DNA of 57,665 bases from a virus, in the IMG/VR virus record IMGVR_UViG_3300042482_000462, positions 1 to 57,665 of that record; one strand, 5' to 3'. The first letter of the stretch is position 1, and every line of letters starts with the position of its first letter. Made by a program: the position numbers and the translations under genes. The notes under the pieces were generated by a model. That model worked only from the letters and a program-made list of their open reading frames with translations. It was not told the origin of the DNA and ran no database searches. This document shows positions 13,302-22,038 of this stretch, one piece after another.

Positions 13302-13786
13302 CACGCACCGGCTTCGCCCCCAAGCTCCCGCCGCGACCGGTGAAGACCATCGGCGACGGGTACACCCCGCGCCCGCGCGCTGCTGCTGTCGCGGTGGCCG
13401 ATGGGAAAGCCAGGATGGTGGTGCAGATCCCAAAGCGCCCAGCAGTCCGCAACCAGGCGCTGCGTGAGGCCTACCGAATGCTGCCGTGCCAATTCCAGTG
13501 GCCAGGCATGCTCACCATCTGCGGCGCAGAAGACGGCACCGTAGCGTGCTGTCACGCCAACTGGGCAGCCTACGGCAAAGGCATGGCGCGCAAGGCCGAC
13601 GACACGGCCGGCGCCAGTGGGTGCATCTACTGCCACCGTAAGCTCGACCAAGGCAAGACCTACAGCGTCGAGGAAAAGCGGCAGGCCTGGGAAGCGGCGC
13701 ACGCCCGGTCTGTGGCGCTGCTGACGTTTATGGGGCTGTGGCCGGATGCAGCCAAGAACAGCGAAGCCCTGAAGTCCGCACGATGA
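13280..13786 (+). CDS. DUF1364 (YbcO-like) putative nuclease
   Basis: 168 residues from ATG 13280. A Pro/Arg-rich N-terminal arm precedes the DUF1364 core: 'LPCQFQWPGMLTICG', then 'VACCHANWAAYGKGMARKAD' and 'GCIYCHRKLDQGK'. The Cys/His spacing resembles the His-Me-finger-like fold proposed for YbcO and other lambdoid proteins near ninB. A nuclease role is inferred. The stop overlaps the next ATG as ATGA. Confidence 0.7.
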   Translation: MRRTKPLTRTGFAPKLPPRPVKTIGDGYTPRPRAAAVAVADGKARMVVQIPKRPAVRNQALREAYRMLPCQFQWPGMLTICGAEDGTVACCHANWAAYGKGMARKADDTAGASGCIYCHRKLDQGKTYSVEEKRQAWEAAHARSVALLTFMGLWPDAAKNSEALKSAR

Positions 13787-14226
13787 CAGACTTTTTCCGC
13801 ATCGTCACCGAAGACGTGGCAAGAAACCCGGTAGCCAAAGCCATCGCAAAGGCGCACCTGGATTCGGCAATGCGCACATTCCAAATCCAGCTATATCAAC
13901 TTGAAGACGGAACCGAGCAGGCCGCAAACCTCGAAGCAGCAAAGCAAGTGCTTCAAGTGGCGAAGCTGGCAATCCAGCAACACGAACCGCCGATAACGCT
14001 TTCCGTCATCCGTGGGGCACTTAGTGCAGTGCAGCAAATGATAGACGGCGGCTATCGCTGGAAATCAATCAACGCTATAGCTGTTGACTACGGTATGCAC
14101 TGCGCCCGGATGACTCTCAACCGGGCATCATCGCAGAAGGTCAAGGAGGCGTGGAATCAAGCGCAGATCTTTGGAGGCGAAAGTCTCTGGCTTGATGGTC
14201 CGGAAACCACGGAGGAAGCATCATGA
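13783..14226 (+). CDS. hypothetical protein, 147 residues
   Basis: Mostly helical. The first half has 'AIAKAHLDSAMRTFQIQLYQ' and the middle 'AAKQVLQVAKLAIQQHEPPI'. Its position at the end of the early region, just before TerS, is where lambdoid phages keep a late regulator (Q), but I see no Q signature. ATGA overlaps link both sides. Confidence 0.5.
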   Translation: MTDFFRIVTEDVARNPVAKAIAKAHLDSAMRTFQIQLYQLEDGTEQAANLEAAKQVLQVAKLAIQQHEPPITLSVIRGALSAVQQMIDGGYRWKSINAIAVDYGMHCARMTLNRASSQKVKEAWNQAQIFGGESLWLDGPETTEEAS

Positions 14227-14510
14227 CAACCCGCGCCGAACTGGTGGCCGAGCTGGCCCCACAAGCCCCGCCCTGCTACGACAGCCAACGGGATTGGATC
14301 TCCTACCTGCAAACCACCGTCCAGTCCCGCGGCCCATCCGTCAAACGCATAGGCGTCATCGACGCCCGCACAAACCCCCCAAAGTTCAACCGAGACTTCA
14401 ACTTCTGCCGCGAGTGCCTCGCAAGCCACGCCCTGAAGATGATCGCGCAAGGCCGATGCAACCCGCGGGCTCTCAAAGAGCAGCCGCACCCTGATGTTGC
14501 GGTGAGTTGA
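14223..14510 (+). CDS. hypothetical Cys-containing protein, 95 residues
   Basis: The second half has 'FNRDFNFCRECLASHALKMI' and one later Cys; the CxxC suggests metal binding. Its stop lies within the GTGAGTTGAC element shared by two other block boundaries. It is the last gene before packaging genes; a regulatory role is possible but unproven. Confidence 0.5.
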   Translation: MTTRAELVAELAPQAPPCYDSQRDWISYLQTTVQSRGPSVKRIGVIDARTNPPKFNRDFNFCRECLASHALKMIAQGRCNPRALKEQPHPDVAVS

Positions 14511-14535
14511 CTTTCTCCCGGATGCTAAGAGCATG
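14502..14535 (+). promoter_or_regulatory. copy A of repeated GTGAGTTGAC element
   Basis: GTGAGTTGAC at 14502-14511 contains a good -35-like TTGACT (14507-14512). The 13 nt GGTGAGTTGACTT is identical in the copy at 46639. A convincing -10 at normal distance is missing here. It sits 30 bp before the terminase start, as expected for a late promoter or activator site. Confidence 0.45.
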
Positions 14536-14540
14536 ACCGG

Positions 14541-15008
14541 ATGACGAAACTGTCAAAGTCACCATCGCCTGCCTGGAACAAGTTCATCGCGCAACCTGAT
14601 GCTGTCGATCAACTGTGCGCCTGGATCGAAAACGGCGAAACGCTGACCGCAATCACGGATTCGCTCAATGTCGGACGGATGACTCTGGCTGGCTGGATTG
14701 CAGCAGATTCTTCCCGTTCCGCGCGTGTGAATGAATCTCGCAAAGCCGCTTCAGCGAGCTACGTGGACCAGGCCCAGGACGAAATCAGCAAAGCCGCCGA
14801 CCCGTTTGAACTGGCCAAGGCCAAGGAACTGGCCCACCACCTGCGCTGGAAAGCCAGCAAGGCAAACCCCCGTCAATACGGCGACAAGCTGGAGCTATCC
14901 GGCGAAGTAGCCATCAAGACGGTATCTGACGACGTTCTGCTGGCTGAATTGGCCAAGAACGGCATTGCAGCGAAGATCGGCCCGGCGCAAGAAGATGGAG
15001 CCGGTTGA
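14541..15008 (+). CDS. terS: terminase small subunit
   Basis: 155 residues. An N-terminal helix-turn-helix ('LCAWIENGETLTAITDSLNV' with 'GRMTLAGWIAAD') is followed by a helical oligomerisation region and an 'HHLRWKASKANPRQYGDKLE' segment typical of small terminases of this type. It recognises the packaging site and stimulates TerL. Immediately upstream of TerL, with a 14-bp overlap. Confidence 0.82.
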   Translation: MTKLSKSPSPAWNKFIAQPDAVDQLCAWIENGETLTAITDSLNVGRMTLAGWIAADSSRSARVNESRKAASASYVDQAQDEISKAADPFELAKAKELAHHLRWKASKANPRQYGDKLELSGEVAIKTVSDDVLLAELAKNGIAAKIGPAQEDGAG

Positions 15009-15756
15009 TCTGTCGAAGATGACCCAGGCCGAGAAGGTCCGGGTCTTCGAGCTGCTGCAGGAAGTATCCCGCCGCAGCAGTATGCGCAAGCTCGACCGGT
15101 TTTACCCAGACCTGGGTGTCTACCGACGCGAGTTGTACCAAAAGCACCTGGAATTCTTTGATGCTGGTGCGAAGTACAGAGAACGGTGTTTCCTGGCCGC
15201 GAACCGCATCGGCAAAACCGAGGGTGCAGGCGGATACGAAACAGCCCTGCACTTGACCGGGTGTTACCCGCCGTGGTGGACCGGCCGTCGCTTTGACCGC
15301 CCGGTGAAGGGGTGGGCCGCAGGAAAGACGAACGAAACAACCCGCGACATCGTGCAGGCAAAGCTGTTTGGCGAAATATCGCACGCCAGCGGCGAAAAGG
15401 GATTTACCGGAACTGGTCTGGTTTACGGCATGTGCTTGGGCAAAACAACTTGGAAACAGGGTGTTGCTGACTTAGCCGACACTGTGTCTGTGAAACACGT
15501 CAGTGGCGGATGGTCAAAACTGGGGCTGAAGAGCTACCAGCAAGGGCGGGGAAGTTTTGAGGGAACGGAACAAGACTTCATATGGCTTGATGAAGAACCA
15601 CCGTTGGATATATATGGCGAGTGCCTTATCCGCACGGCCACAACCCAGGGCATTGTCTACATCACGTTCACGCCGCTGGAAGGGCTTTCTGAAACGGTGT
15701 TGTCGTTCTTGCCGGGCGGCAAACTTGGTTCGGCATCGGAGATGGTGCATGCCTGA
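14995..15756 (+). CDS. terL: terminase large subunit, ATPase part
   Basis: 253 residues. The start chosen is ATG 14995. Walker A-like 'AANRIGKT' (68-75) and Walker B 'FIWLDEE' (195-201, with the catalytic Glu next to D199) mark the packaging motor ATPase, followed by a 'GIVYITFTPLEGLSE' coupling segment. The frame ends with TGA at 15754-15756 just where the family normally continues into the nuclease domain. The nuclease lies in the +1 frame. This is either a true split gene or one nucleotide change. Confidence 0.85.
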   Translation: MEPVDLSKMTQAEKVRVFELLQEVSRRSSMRKLDRFYPDLGVYRRELYQKHLEFFDAGAKYRERCFLAANRIGKTEGAGGYETALHLTGCYPPWWTGRRFDRPVKGWAAGKTNETTRDIVQAKLFGEISHASGEKGFTGTGLVYGMCLGKTTWKQGVADLADTVSVKHVSGGWSKLGLKSYQQGRGSFEGTEQDFIWLDEEPPLDIYGECLIRTATTQGIVYITFTPLEGLSETVLSFLPGGKLGSASEMVHA

Positions 15757-16495
15757 AATAAGCCCATCAAAGTATCTTGTGACGGCGGGCTGGTCTGATG
15801 TTCCACATTTGGACGCCAAGACGCAAGCCGAATTGCTTGCCAGCACGCCGCCGCACCTACGAGACGCAAGATCAAAGGGCATTCCTGCGCTTGGCGCAGG
15901 GGCCATTTACCCCGTGCCTGAATCTGAAATCCTGGTAGACGACTTCCAGATACCCGCTTACTGGCCGCGCGCATACGGCCTTGACGTTGGCTGGAACAAA
16001 ACCGCTGCCGTCTGGGGCGCCCACAACCGCGAAACCGATGTGCTGTATCTCTACAGCGAGTATTACCGTGGCCAGGCTGAGCCTTCAATCCACGCCGCAG
16101 CGATCAAAGCCCGCGGCGAATGGATACCCGGCGCGATTGATCCAGCAAGCCGCGGTCGAAGCCAGGCAGACGGACAGCAACTGTGGCAGTTGTACTGCGA
16201 TCTGGGCCTATTGCTGACGAAAGCAGACAACAAGGTCGAAGGCAATGGACCAGAATCAGGTATATACACGGTATGGGAGCGATTGAGCACCGGCCGGCTG
16301 AAGGTATTCAAGAGCCTGCAGAACTGGCTCAGTGAATACCGTATCTACAGGCGCGACTTGAACGGCAAAATCGTCAAGGAAAACGACCATTTGCAAGACG
16401 CCGCACGCTACCTGTGCAAAACCGGCATCAGTCTCGCATGTGTGCAGCCAAGATTGACGCAGCGCAAGGCCGCAACGAATTGGAGAACGGTATGA
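15749..16495 (+). CDS. terL: terminase large subunit, nuclease part
   Basis: 248 residues in the frame one nucleotide ahead of the ATPase part. ATG 15749 has GGAG (15738-15741) exactly 7 bp upstream and overlaps the ATPase stop by 8 bp. The RNase H-like nuclease acids are visible: D79 in 'GLDVGWNKT', D131 in 'GAIDPASRG' and D213/D217 near 'DHLQDAARY'. The protein cuts concatemers during headful packaging. A +1 slip skipping the T of TGA would give one continuous terminase. Confidence 0.82.
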   Translation: MPEISPSKYLVTAGWSDVPHLDAKTQAELLASTPPHLRDARSKGIPALGAGAIYPVPESEILVDDFQIPAYWPRAYGLDVGWNKTAAVWGAHNRETDVLYLYSEYYRGQAEPSIHAAAIKARGEWIPGAIDPASRGRSQADGQQLWQLYCDLGLLLTKADNKVEGNGPESGIYTVWERLSTGRLKVFKSLQNWLSEYRIYRRDLNGKIVKENDHLQDAARYLCKTGISLACVQPRLTQRKAATNWRTV

Positions 16496-16956
16496 GTGGA
16501 TCAATTCTTGGCCCCAGCGGCGGCAAGTTCGTGGAGTTGGGCGGCGAACGCGCCTGGCTCACCCGCAACATCGGTGAGTTCGTGTGCTCGTTCCAATGGA
16601 TCGACTTGGACGACGGCGAAGACCCGCACCCGTGCATGTGCATCTTCAAGGCCAACAGAGCGTTTGATGTGGTGCCGTATGTGATCCCGCAGCGCAACGC
16701 CTACGCTTTCGCCAGCAAGACGGGCGGCCCATCGCCACACGCCATCGGAGCGGCATTCAAGGCCTGCGTGACCATGGGCACATTCCCGGCGCAGGACACC
16801 ATCCGCAAGCTGGTGGACATCATCGTTGAAGGCATCCCGGACCTGATTCGGATGCCAAGCGAGCAAGACAAGGCGCTCGATCTGGTGCGCACGTTCTACG
16901 GCATGGAAGCGACCGCGAAAATCAACGGCAAAGTTGTCCGAGAAGAGGTGCTGTGA
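16492..16956 (+). CDS. hypothetical protein, 154 residues
   Basis: Compact alpha/beta protein between TerL and portal. 'GEFVCSFQWIDLDDGEDPHP' is followed by a Pro/Tyr-rich segment and long helices at the C-terminus. ATGA-linked to TerL. It may be an assembly factor; I do not recognise a family. Confidence 0.6.
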   Translation: MSGSILGPSGGKFVELGGERAWLTRNIGEFVCSFQWIDLDDGEDPHPCMCIFKANRAFDVVPYVIPQRNAYAFASKTGGPSPHAIGAAFKACVTMGTFPAQDTIRKLVDIIVEGIPDLIRMPSEQDKALDLVRTFYGMEATAKINGKVVREEVL

Positions 16957-19193
16957 TGTTTGGCATTGAGCACCGCAAGACAAACACCCAGGCGCCTGGG
17001 GACACGCCGTTCATTGACGAGAAGCTGGCCAAGTCTGACCCTGAAGCCGAACGCGACCGCCGCCACAGCATACTGATGGAGTGTCTGACCGACGAGCGCG
17101 ACCGCCAGCAGGAAGAACGGCTCCAGGCGTCGATTGACGAAGACTTCTACGATCACCTGCAGTGGCGCCAAGATGAGGCCATCATGTTGATCGACCGCGG
17201 CCAGGCCCCGCTGGTGTTCAACGAGGCCCGCCAGACCATCGACTGGCTGTCTGGCATGGAAAAGCGCATGCGCAAGGACTACAAGATCCTGCCGCGCGAA
17301 AAGAACGACGAGCAAGGCGCTGAAATCAAGACCCAGGTAGTCAAGTACACCGATGAGGTCAACCTGACGCAATGGCATCGCAGCCGGGCCTTCAAGCAGG
17401 CGGCACTGTCTGGCCTGGGCTGGCTGGAGGAAGGCGTCAACGTTGACCCGGAAGCGGAAATCATCTTCAGCGGATCCGAGGACTGGCGCAACGTCTACCG
17501 CGACAGCCGGTGCCGAAACTTCGCTCTTGAGGATGCCCGCTATCTGTTCCGCCGCAAGGTGACCGACCTTGACTATGCGCTCGCACTGCTGCCAAAAGCC
17601 AAGGAACACCTGCGGGCAATCGCCAGCACCGACGATACGTCGCTTGACGAGGAAGACACCTGGTATCTGGGCGAGAAGCTGACCGGTGCGAGCGACATAT
17701 CCGCAACCGATGGCCTGCCTGGTGGTTGGCGGGATCGCCGCGGGTATCTGGGCAACGACTACACCGACAAGGGCAGGCGCACCAGCGTGGAACTGCTGGA
17801 ATGCTGGTATCGCGTGCCAGAAACCGTGAAGGTGTTCGACAGCGGCCCGCTGGCAGGAAAGGTCTTCAACCCTGCCGAAAACGCTCACATGCAGCTGCAG
17901 CAAGACGGCCACAAGATGTACGAGGCCGTGAAGATGCGGATGCGCGTCATGGTGGCCACAAAGGACCAGCCGCTATGGGATGGACCAAGCCCATTCCGCC
18001 ACGGCCGGTTTCTGCTGGTTCCCATGTGGGGCTATCGCAGGTATCGGGATGGCATGGCCTATGGGGTCATGCGCGGGATGCGGGATCTGCAGGAAGACGT
18101 GAACAAGCGGGCGTCAAAGGCCCTTTGGCTGTTGTCGTCCAACCGCGTGGTGGCCGAAGAAAACGCAGTCGCCGACGTGGAAGAAGCCCGCCAGGAAGCT
18201 GCCAGGGCTGACGGCTGGATCTCAGTGCGAGCAGGCAAGAGCCTGAAGTTTGAGAAGCCCACCGCTGAAATCGCCGGCAACCTCGAGATGATGGACCGCA
18301 ACGTCCAGTTCATGCGCGATGTTGGTGGAGTCACTTCTGCCAACCTTGGCCGCGGCGCCAACCAGCAGAGCGGCATCGCCATCGAGCGACAGCAGGATCA
18401 AGGGTCGCTGACATCGAGCGAGCTGTTCGACAACAAGCTGCTGGCCACCAAAATTGCCGGGCAACTGCGCGTGTCGCACATCGAGCAGTTCATGACGCGC
18501 GAGAAGGCCATCCGCATCATGGGCGACGGCAAACCCATCGAGTGGCTGGAGGTCAACAAAGTCAACCCGGACACGGGCGAAGTCGTCAACGACCTGACCG
18601 CGCAGCAGGCTGACTTCACGGTCAGCGAGCAGGACTACCGCGAATCCTACGCACGGGCCGCCCTTGAACAGATGATGGAACTGCTGGGCCAGATCGCCAC
18701 CTACGCACCGCAAGTGGTCATGAGCGTGCTAGACCTTGTGGTTGACAGCGCCGAGATCAAGAACAAGGACGAGTGGGTGTCTCGCATCCGCAAACTCAAC
18801 GGGCAGCGCGACCCGACCAAGCAGGTTACCGAAGAAGAACAGCAGAAGGCGTTTGCCGACGCACAGAAGCAGGCCCTGACAGACCAGATGGCCATGAAGC
18901 AGATGCACCTGCAACTCAAGAAGCTGGAGGGCGAAATCGGCAAGATGGATTCCGACGCCATTCTCAAGCGCGTGCAGGGAATGATGAGCGCCCTGCAGGC
19001 CGCCCAGCAGGTGGCAATCACCCCAGCCATCGCCCCGGTGGCAGACGAAATCATGCGCGGCGCAGGTTTTGAGGACCAGAAGGGGCAAGACCCGAACATC
19101 CAGACTGTGCAGCCAGCGCAGCAAATCCCAGCACAGGCGGCGCCACAGCCGCCAACGATGCAACAACCCACGATCCAACCCATGGAGCAATGA
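16956..19193 (+). CDS. P22-like portal protein
   Basis: 745 residues. The start is ATG 16956 (TGATG with the previous stop). Family features include an acidic N-terminal 'HLQWRQDEAIMLIDRGQ' segment, the clip/stem region 'GVMRGMRDLQEDVNKRASKA', 'GGVTSANLGRGANQQSGIAI' and a long Gln/Lys-rich C-terminal coiled barrel. Portals form the dodecameric DNA channel at one capsid vertex and dock TerL. The Gln/Pro-rich last 60 residues resemble the P22 barrel extension (inference). Confidence 0.88.
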   Translation: MFGIEHRKTNTQAPGDTPFIDEKLAKSDPEAERDRRHSILMECLTDERDRQQEERLQASIDEDFYDHLQWRQDEAIMLIDRGQAPLVFNEARQTIDWLSGMEKRMRKDYKILPREKNDEQGAEIKTQVVKYTDEVNLTQWHRSRAFKQAALSGLGWLEEGVNVDPEAEIIFSGSEDWRNVYRDSRCRNFALEDARYLFRRKVTDLDYALALLPKAKEHLRAIASTDDTSLDEEDTWYLGEKLTGASDISATDGLPGGWRDRRGYLGNDYTDKGRRTSVELLECWYRVPETVKVFDSGPLAGKVFNPAENAHMQLQQDGHKMYEAVKMRMRVMVATKDQPLWDGPSPFRHGRFLLVPMWGYRRYRDGMAYGVMRGMRDLQEDVNKRASKALWLLSSNRVVAEENAVADVEEARQEAARADGWISVRAGKSLKFEKPTAEIAGNLEMMDRNVQFMRDVGGVTSANLGRGANQQSGIAIERQQDQGSLTSSELFDNKLLATKIAGQLRVSHIEQFMTREKAIRIMGDGKPIEWLEVNKVNPDTGEVVNDLTAQQADFTVSEQDYRESYARAALEQMMELLGQIATYAPQVVMSVLDLVVDSAEIKNKDEWVSRIRKLNGQRDPTKQVTEEEQQKAFADAQKQALTDQMAMKQMHLQLKKLEGEIGKMDSDAILKRVQGMMSALQAAQQVAITPAIAPVADEIMRGAGFEDQKGQDPNIQTVQPAQQIPAQAAPQPPTMQQPTIQPMEQ

Positions 19194-20092
19194 TGCAACT
19201 GACCGAACTTGAACGCCAAGGCCTGAGCGAAGACGAGATTGCCCTGCTGGCCGATGGCCTGGAAGAAGACGGCACGCCAGTCGAGGAAGGCAGCGCTACC
19301 GCGGCGCCAGACGATGAGCTCGACGAAGACCCGGCCGATGAACCCCAGGCCGCCGAAGCCAAGCCGGTTGCGAAGCCGCAGGAGCCCGAGCCTGCAGCCG
19401 ACGAACAGACACAGGAAGAAACGACCGCAGCTCAGCCGGTGTTCGTTCCGCAGTACAGCGCCGAAGTCCCCGCCGACGCAAAAGAGCAGATGGCGTTGCT
19501 GCGCGCCGAGGAACGAGCCGCTTTCGCCAAGCTCATGGACGGCGAAGAAGGCATGGACACCGAGGCCTACAACGCCATCCGTGACCGCACCGATGCCGCA
19601 ATTGACGACCTGAAGACCAGGGCGTTGACCGCAAGCATCTTCCGCCAGGCCACCGAACAGGCCGCCACACAGCGCGCCCGCGAGGAATGGGATTCCGCCA
19701 AAACCCAGTGCTTCGCGCAGTTCAAGGCCGATGGGCAGGATTACACCGACTCCACCAAGCCAGGCCTGCTGGCAGCCTACAACCACCACCTCAAGGCGTT
19801 GGGTGCAAACCCGGCAAACGAAGACAAGAACAGCGACTGGTTTCTGCGTGAAGCGCACAGGCTTACACGCGCCGACCTTGGCATTACGTCGAAACCGAGC
19901 GCCAATACAGTGCAAATGGCGCGCGGAGTTGACAAATCGTCAATTCCTCCGACACTTTCCCGTGTGCCACCGGCCGCTGATGCGTCAATTGCCGGTGATG
20001 AGTTTGCGCACTTGGCCAACATGAGCGGCGCGGCATTGGAAAAGGCCATCGCCGGCATGACGCCAGAGCAGCTTGATCGTTACCTGAGCTGA
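19190..20092 (+). CDS. scaffolding protein
   Basis: 300 residues, directly after the portal (ATGA overlap). Strongly acidic and Ala/Pro/Glu-rich over residues 20-90, then helical, with a Leu/Met-rich C-terminal helix ('GAALEKAIAGMTPEQLDRYL'). This composition and gene order (portal, scaffold, capsid) match P22-type internal scaffolds, which direct capsid assembly and exit before packaging. Confidence 0.75.
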   Translation: MMQLTELERQGLSEDEIALLADGLEEDGTPVEEGSATAAPDDELDEDPADEPQAAEAKPVAKPQEPEPAADEQTQEETTAAQPVFVPQYSAEVPADAKEQMALLRAEERAAFAKLMDGEEGMDTEAYNAIRDRTDAAIDDLKTRALTASIFRQATEQAATQRAREEWDSAKTQCFAQFKADGQDYTDSTKPGLLAAYNHHLKALGANPANEDKNSDWFLREAHRLTRADLGITSKPSANTVQMARGVDKSSIPPTLSRVPPAADASIAGDEFAHLANMSGAALEKAIAGMTPEQLDRYLS

Positions 20093-20283
20093 TGAGCGAG
20101 AAACATACGCTCACGGTCGAGGTCAGGGTCGGTGAGGCTCTGTCGATTGACCGAGGGCGCATTGTGCTGAAGGTGGAAGAGAAGTCCGGTCAAAGAGCGC
20201 GTCTGAGGTTTGAATTTCAGGCGCCAACAGAAGTACGGAAGATCATCCCGGGCGCGGCCATGCTGGCGCGTCAGGGGGTTTGA
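20092..20283 (+). CDS. CsrA/RsmA-like small RNA-binding protein
   Basis: 63 residues, the size of CsrA. The family's 'RVGE' (12-15) is followed by strand-turn-strand segments, and 'FEFQAPTEV' (40-48) matches the conserved 'APxxV' of CsrA. CsrA binds GGA motifs in mRNA leaders. The gene sits between scaffold and capsid. The next leader has a GGA hairpin at 20277-20290 and an AAGGAG site before the capsid ATG, so translational control of capsid is plausible. The homology is by eye. Confidence 0.5.
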   Translation: MSEKHTLTVEVRVGEALSIDRGRIVLKVEEKSGQRARLRFEFQAPTEVRKIIPGAAMLARQGV

Positions 20284-20290
20284 GGAAGCC
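20277..20290 (+). promoter_or_regulatory. possible CsrA-type hairpin before capsid gene
   Basis: GGTTT and AAGCC can pair (one G-U) around a GAGG loop that, with the next A, displays GGA. It overlaps the stop of the CsrA-like gene and is 70 bp before the capsid ATG. Support is structural only. Confidence 0.25.
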
Positions 20291-20360
20291 TGGCGAGGCA
20301 AAACGCACAGTCTGGCCGCGCAGTAGTGCAGCCCTATCAACCTAAGTTGAAGGAGCGCAC

Positions 20361-21485
20361 ATGCGTACCGTGATCGGGGTCAACGACCCGCAAACCGTCA
20401 AGAAGTGGTCATCCGCCCTGGGCGTGGCCGTCAACAAGCAGTCCTACTTTGCGTCCAAGATGATGGGCATGGGCAAGGACTCGCGCCTTCCCATCCAGCG
20501 CATGGACGAGCTGGAGAAGGACGCAGGCGATGAAGTCACCTATGACCTGTTGATGCCCATGAACATGGAGCCCATCATCGGCGATGAGGCTCTGGACGGC
20601 CGCGAGCAGCAGCTCAAGTACTACACCGACAAGATGCGCATCGACCAAGTGCGCGGCGGTGTGGATCTGGGCTCGCGCATGACCCGCAAGCGCACGTTGC
20701 GCAACATCCGCACCGATGCCAAGCGTGTCCAGGCCGACTGGTGGAAGCGCCTCTACGACGAACTGTTCTTCATCTACCTGTCCGGCAGCCGCGGTACTCA
20801 AACCGGCTACGTCTGGCCGACGAGCAGCCCGTTCTTCTCGGTCAACACCTTGACGGCGCCTGATTCCATGCACCAGATGTATGGCGGCACCGCAACCAGC
20901 AAGGCGACGGTTGCCAACACCGACAACTTTGATCTGCGGTTGATCGACAAGGCGGTGGCCAAGGCCGAAACGATGGGCGGTGACGGAAGCGACGAAATCA
21001 GCATGTTGCCCTGCCAAGTGGAAGGCGGCGAGTACTACGTCGCCCTGATGCACACCTTCCAGTACGACAGCATGAAGTCGAACACTTCAACCGGTCAGTG
21101 GCTGGACATCCAGAAGGCAGCGGCTGCTGCTGAAGGCACCAAGGCCCCGTTGTTCAAGAACAGCGGCGGCATGTACGCCGATGTGGTCTTGCACAAGCAC
21201 CGCAACGTGGTCGGCTGGACGGACTACGGCGCTGGTGGCAACCTGCCCGCTCGTCGCGCGCTGTTCCTGGGCGCGCAGGCCGCTGCGATCTGCTTTGGCT
21301 CGCCTGGCGATGGCATGCGGTTTGACTGGACCGAGGAAATCAAGGACCACGGCAACTCGATCAAGATCGGCAGCAACAGCATCATGGGTGTGAAGAAGGT
21401 CACCTACAAGTCCAAGGACACCCTGGTGTCCCGCGACTTCGGCGTGATCGCGCTCGACACGCACGCCAAAGACCCCAACACCTGA
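20361..21485 (+). CDS. N4-gp56 family major capsid protein
   Basis: 374 residues. The N-terminal 'VIGVNDPQTVKKWSSALGVA' and 'SRLPIQRMDELEKDAGDEVT', and the mid 'DWWKRLYDELFFIYLSGSRG', are typical of the N4-gp56-type HK97-fold coat proteins. A strong GAAGGAG site lies 6-8 bp before ATG 20361. A terminator-like hairpin follows the stop. It builds the icosahedral shell. Confidence 0.9.
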   Translation: MRTVIGVNDPQTVKKWSSALGVAVNKQSYFASKMMGMGKDSRLPIQRMDELEKDAGDEVTYDLLMPMNMEPIIGDEALDGREQQLKYYTDKMRIDQVRGGVDLGSRMTRKRTLRNIRTDAKRVQADWWKRLYDELFFIYLSGSRGTQTGYVWPTSSPFFSVNTLTAPDSMHQMYGGTATSKATVANTDNFDLRLIDKAVAKAETMGGDGSDEISMLPCQVEGGEYYVALMHTFQYDSMKSNTSTGQWLDIQKAAAAAEGTKAPLFKNSGGMYADVVLHKHRNVVGWTDYGAGGNLPARRALFLGAQAAAICFGSPGDGMRFDWTEEIKDHGNSIKIGSNSIMGVKKVTYKSKDTLVSRDFGVIALDTHAKDPNT

Positions 21486-21490
21486 TTGAC

Positions 21491-21509
21491 GGCCCTTCGG
21501 GGCCTTCTT
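21491..21509 (+). terminator. weak intrinsic terminator after capsid gene
   Basis: GGCCC (21491-21495), TTCG tetraloop and GGGCC (21500-21504) are followed by TTCTTC. The T tract is interrupted, so it may attenuate rather than stop, or protect the 3' end of the capsid message. Confidence 0.5.
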
Positions 21510-21534
21510 CTCACCACCTTTCAAGGAGCACAAA

Positions 21535-21975
21535 GTGCCAAACGTTTCTACCCGAGTTTTTACCGGTGCGCGCAACATCCCGCAGCCGGATGAGGGCGCG
21601 CTGAAGCCAGTCGTCATCCAAGTTGACTTTCCTTCAACCGCTTTCGCTGCCAATGACCTGGTGTTTCTGACCCGCATCCCCATCGGGGTTGCGGTGCAGG
21701 ACTACGAGTTCCACTTCCCGGACATCGACACCGGCACCCCGGCGTTTGCGTTCAGTTTCGGCGTGTGCAATGCCGGCCTGACCGACCTGGCCACGGTGTA
21801 TGCGTCTGGCCTGACGGCCGGTCAATCCACCGCCATCGTTCGCGCCACCACCACCGTCGCAGCCCAAGACGCGACTACGGCCGAGCGCGTGCTGGCGCTG
21901 AAGATCACCACCATCGCCGCGACCTACGCAGGGTCCGGTGCTGTTGGTCAAGTCGTGCTGCATCTGCGCGGCTAA
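21535..21975 (+). CDS. putative capsid decoration or head-stabilising protein
   Basis: 146 residues from GTG 21535, which has AAGGAG with correct spacing. Its sequence is almost all beta strands with many Thr, Val and Ala, consistent with a small jelly-roll or beta-sandwich. Placement directly after the capsid, between two terminators, is typical of abundant decoration proteins. Function inferred from context. Confidence 0.5.
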   Translation: MPNVSTRVFTGARNIPQPDEGALKPVVIQVDFPSTAFAANDLVFLTRIPIGVAVQDYEFHFPDIDTGTPAFAFSFGVCNAGLTDLATVYASGLTAGQSTAIVRATTTVAAQDATTAERVLALKITTIAATYAGSGAVGQVVLHLRG

Positions 21976-21996
21976 AAGGTTCTTTGCAGTGGGTTT

Positions 21997-22025
21997 GGGC
22001 CAGCTGCAAAGGCTGGCCCGTTTTT
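21997..22025 (+). terminator. strong intrinsic terminator
   Basis: GGGCCAGC (21997-22004) pairs perfectly with GCTGGCCC (22012-22019) over a 7-nt loop and is followed by GTTTTT. This is the clearest terminator in the window and separates head genes from neck and tail genes. Confidence 0.85.
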
Positions 22026-22038
22026 GAAAGCACGACAC

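Noticed and set aside
19925-19940. another copy of the GTGAGTTGAC element (GGAGTTGACAAA in the scaffold gene)
   Set aside because: Differs in the conserved 5' part, lies mid-gene and heads no gene block; probably chance.
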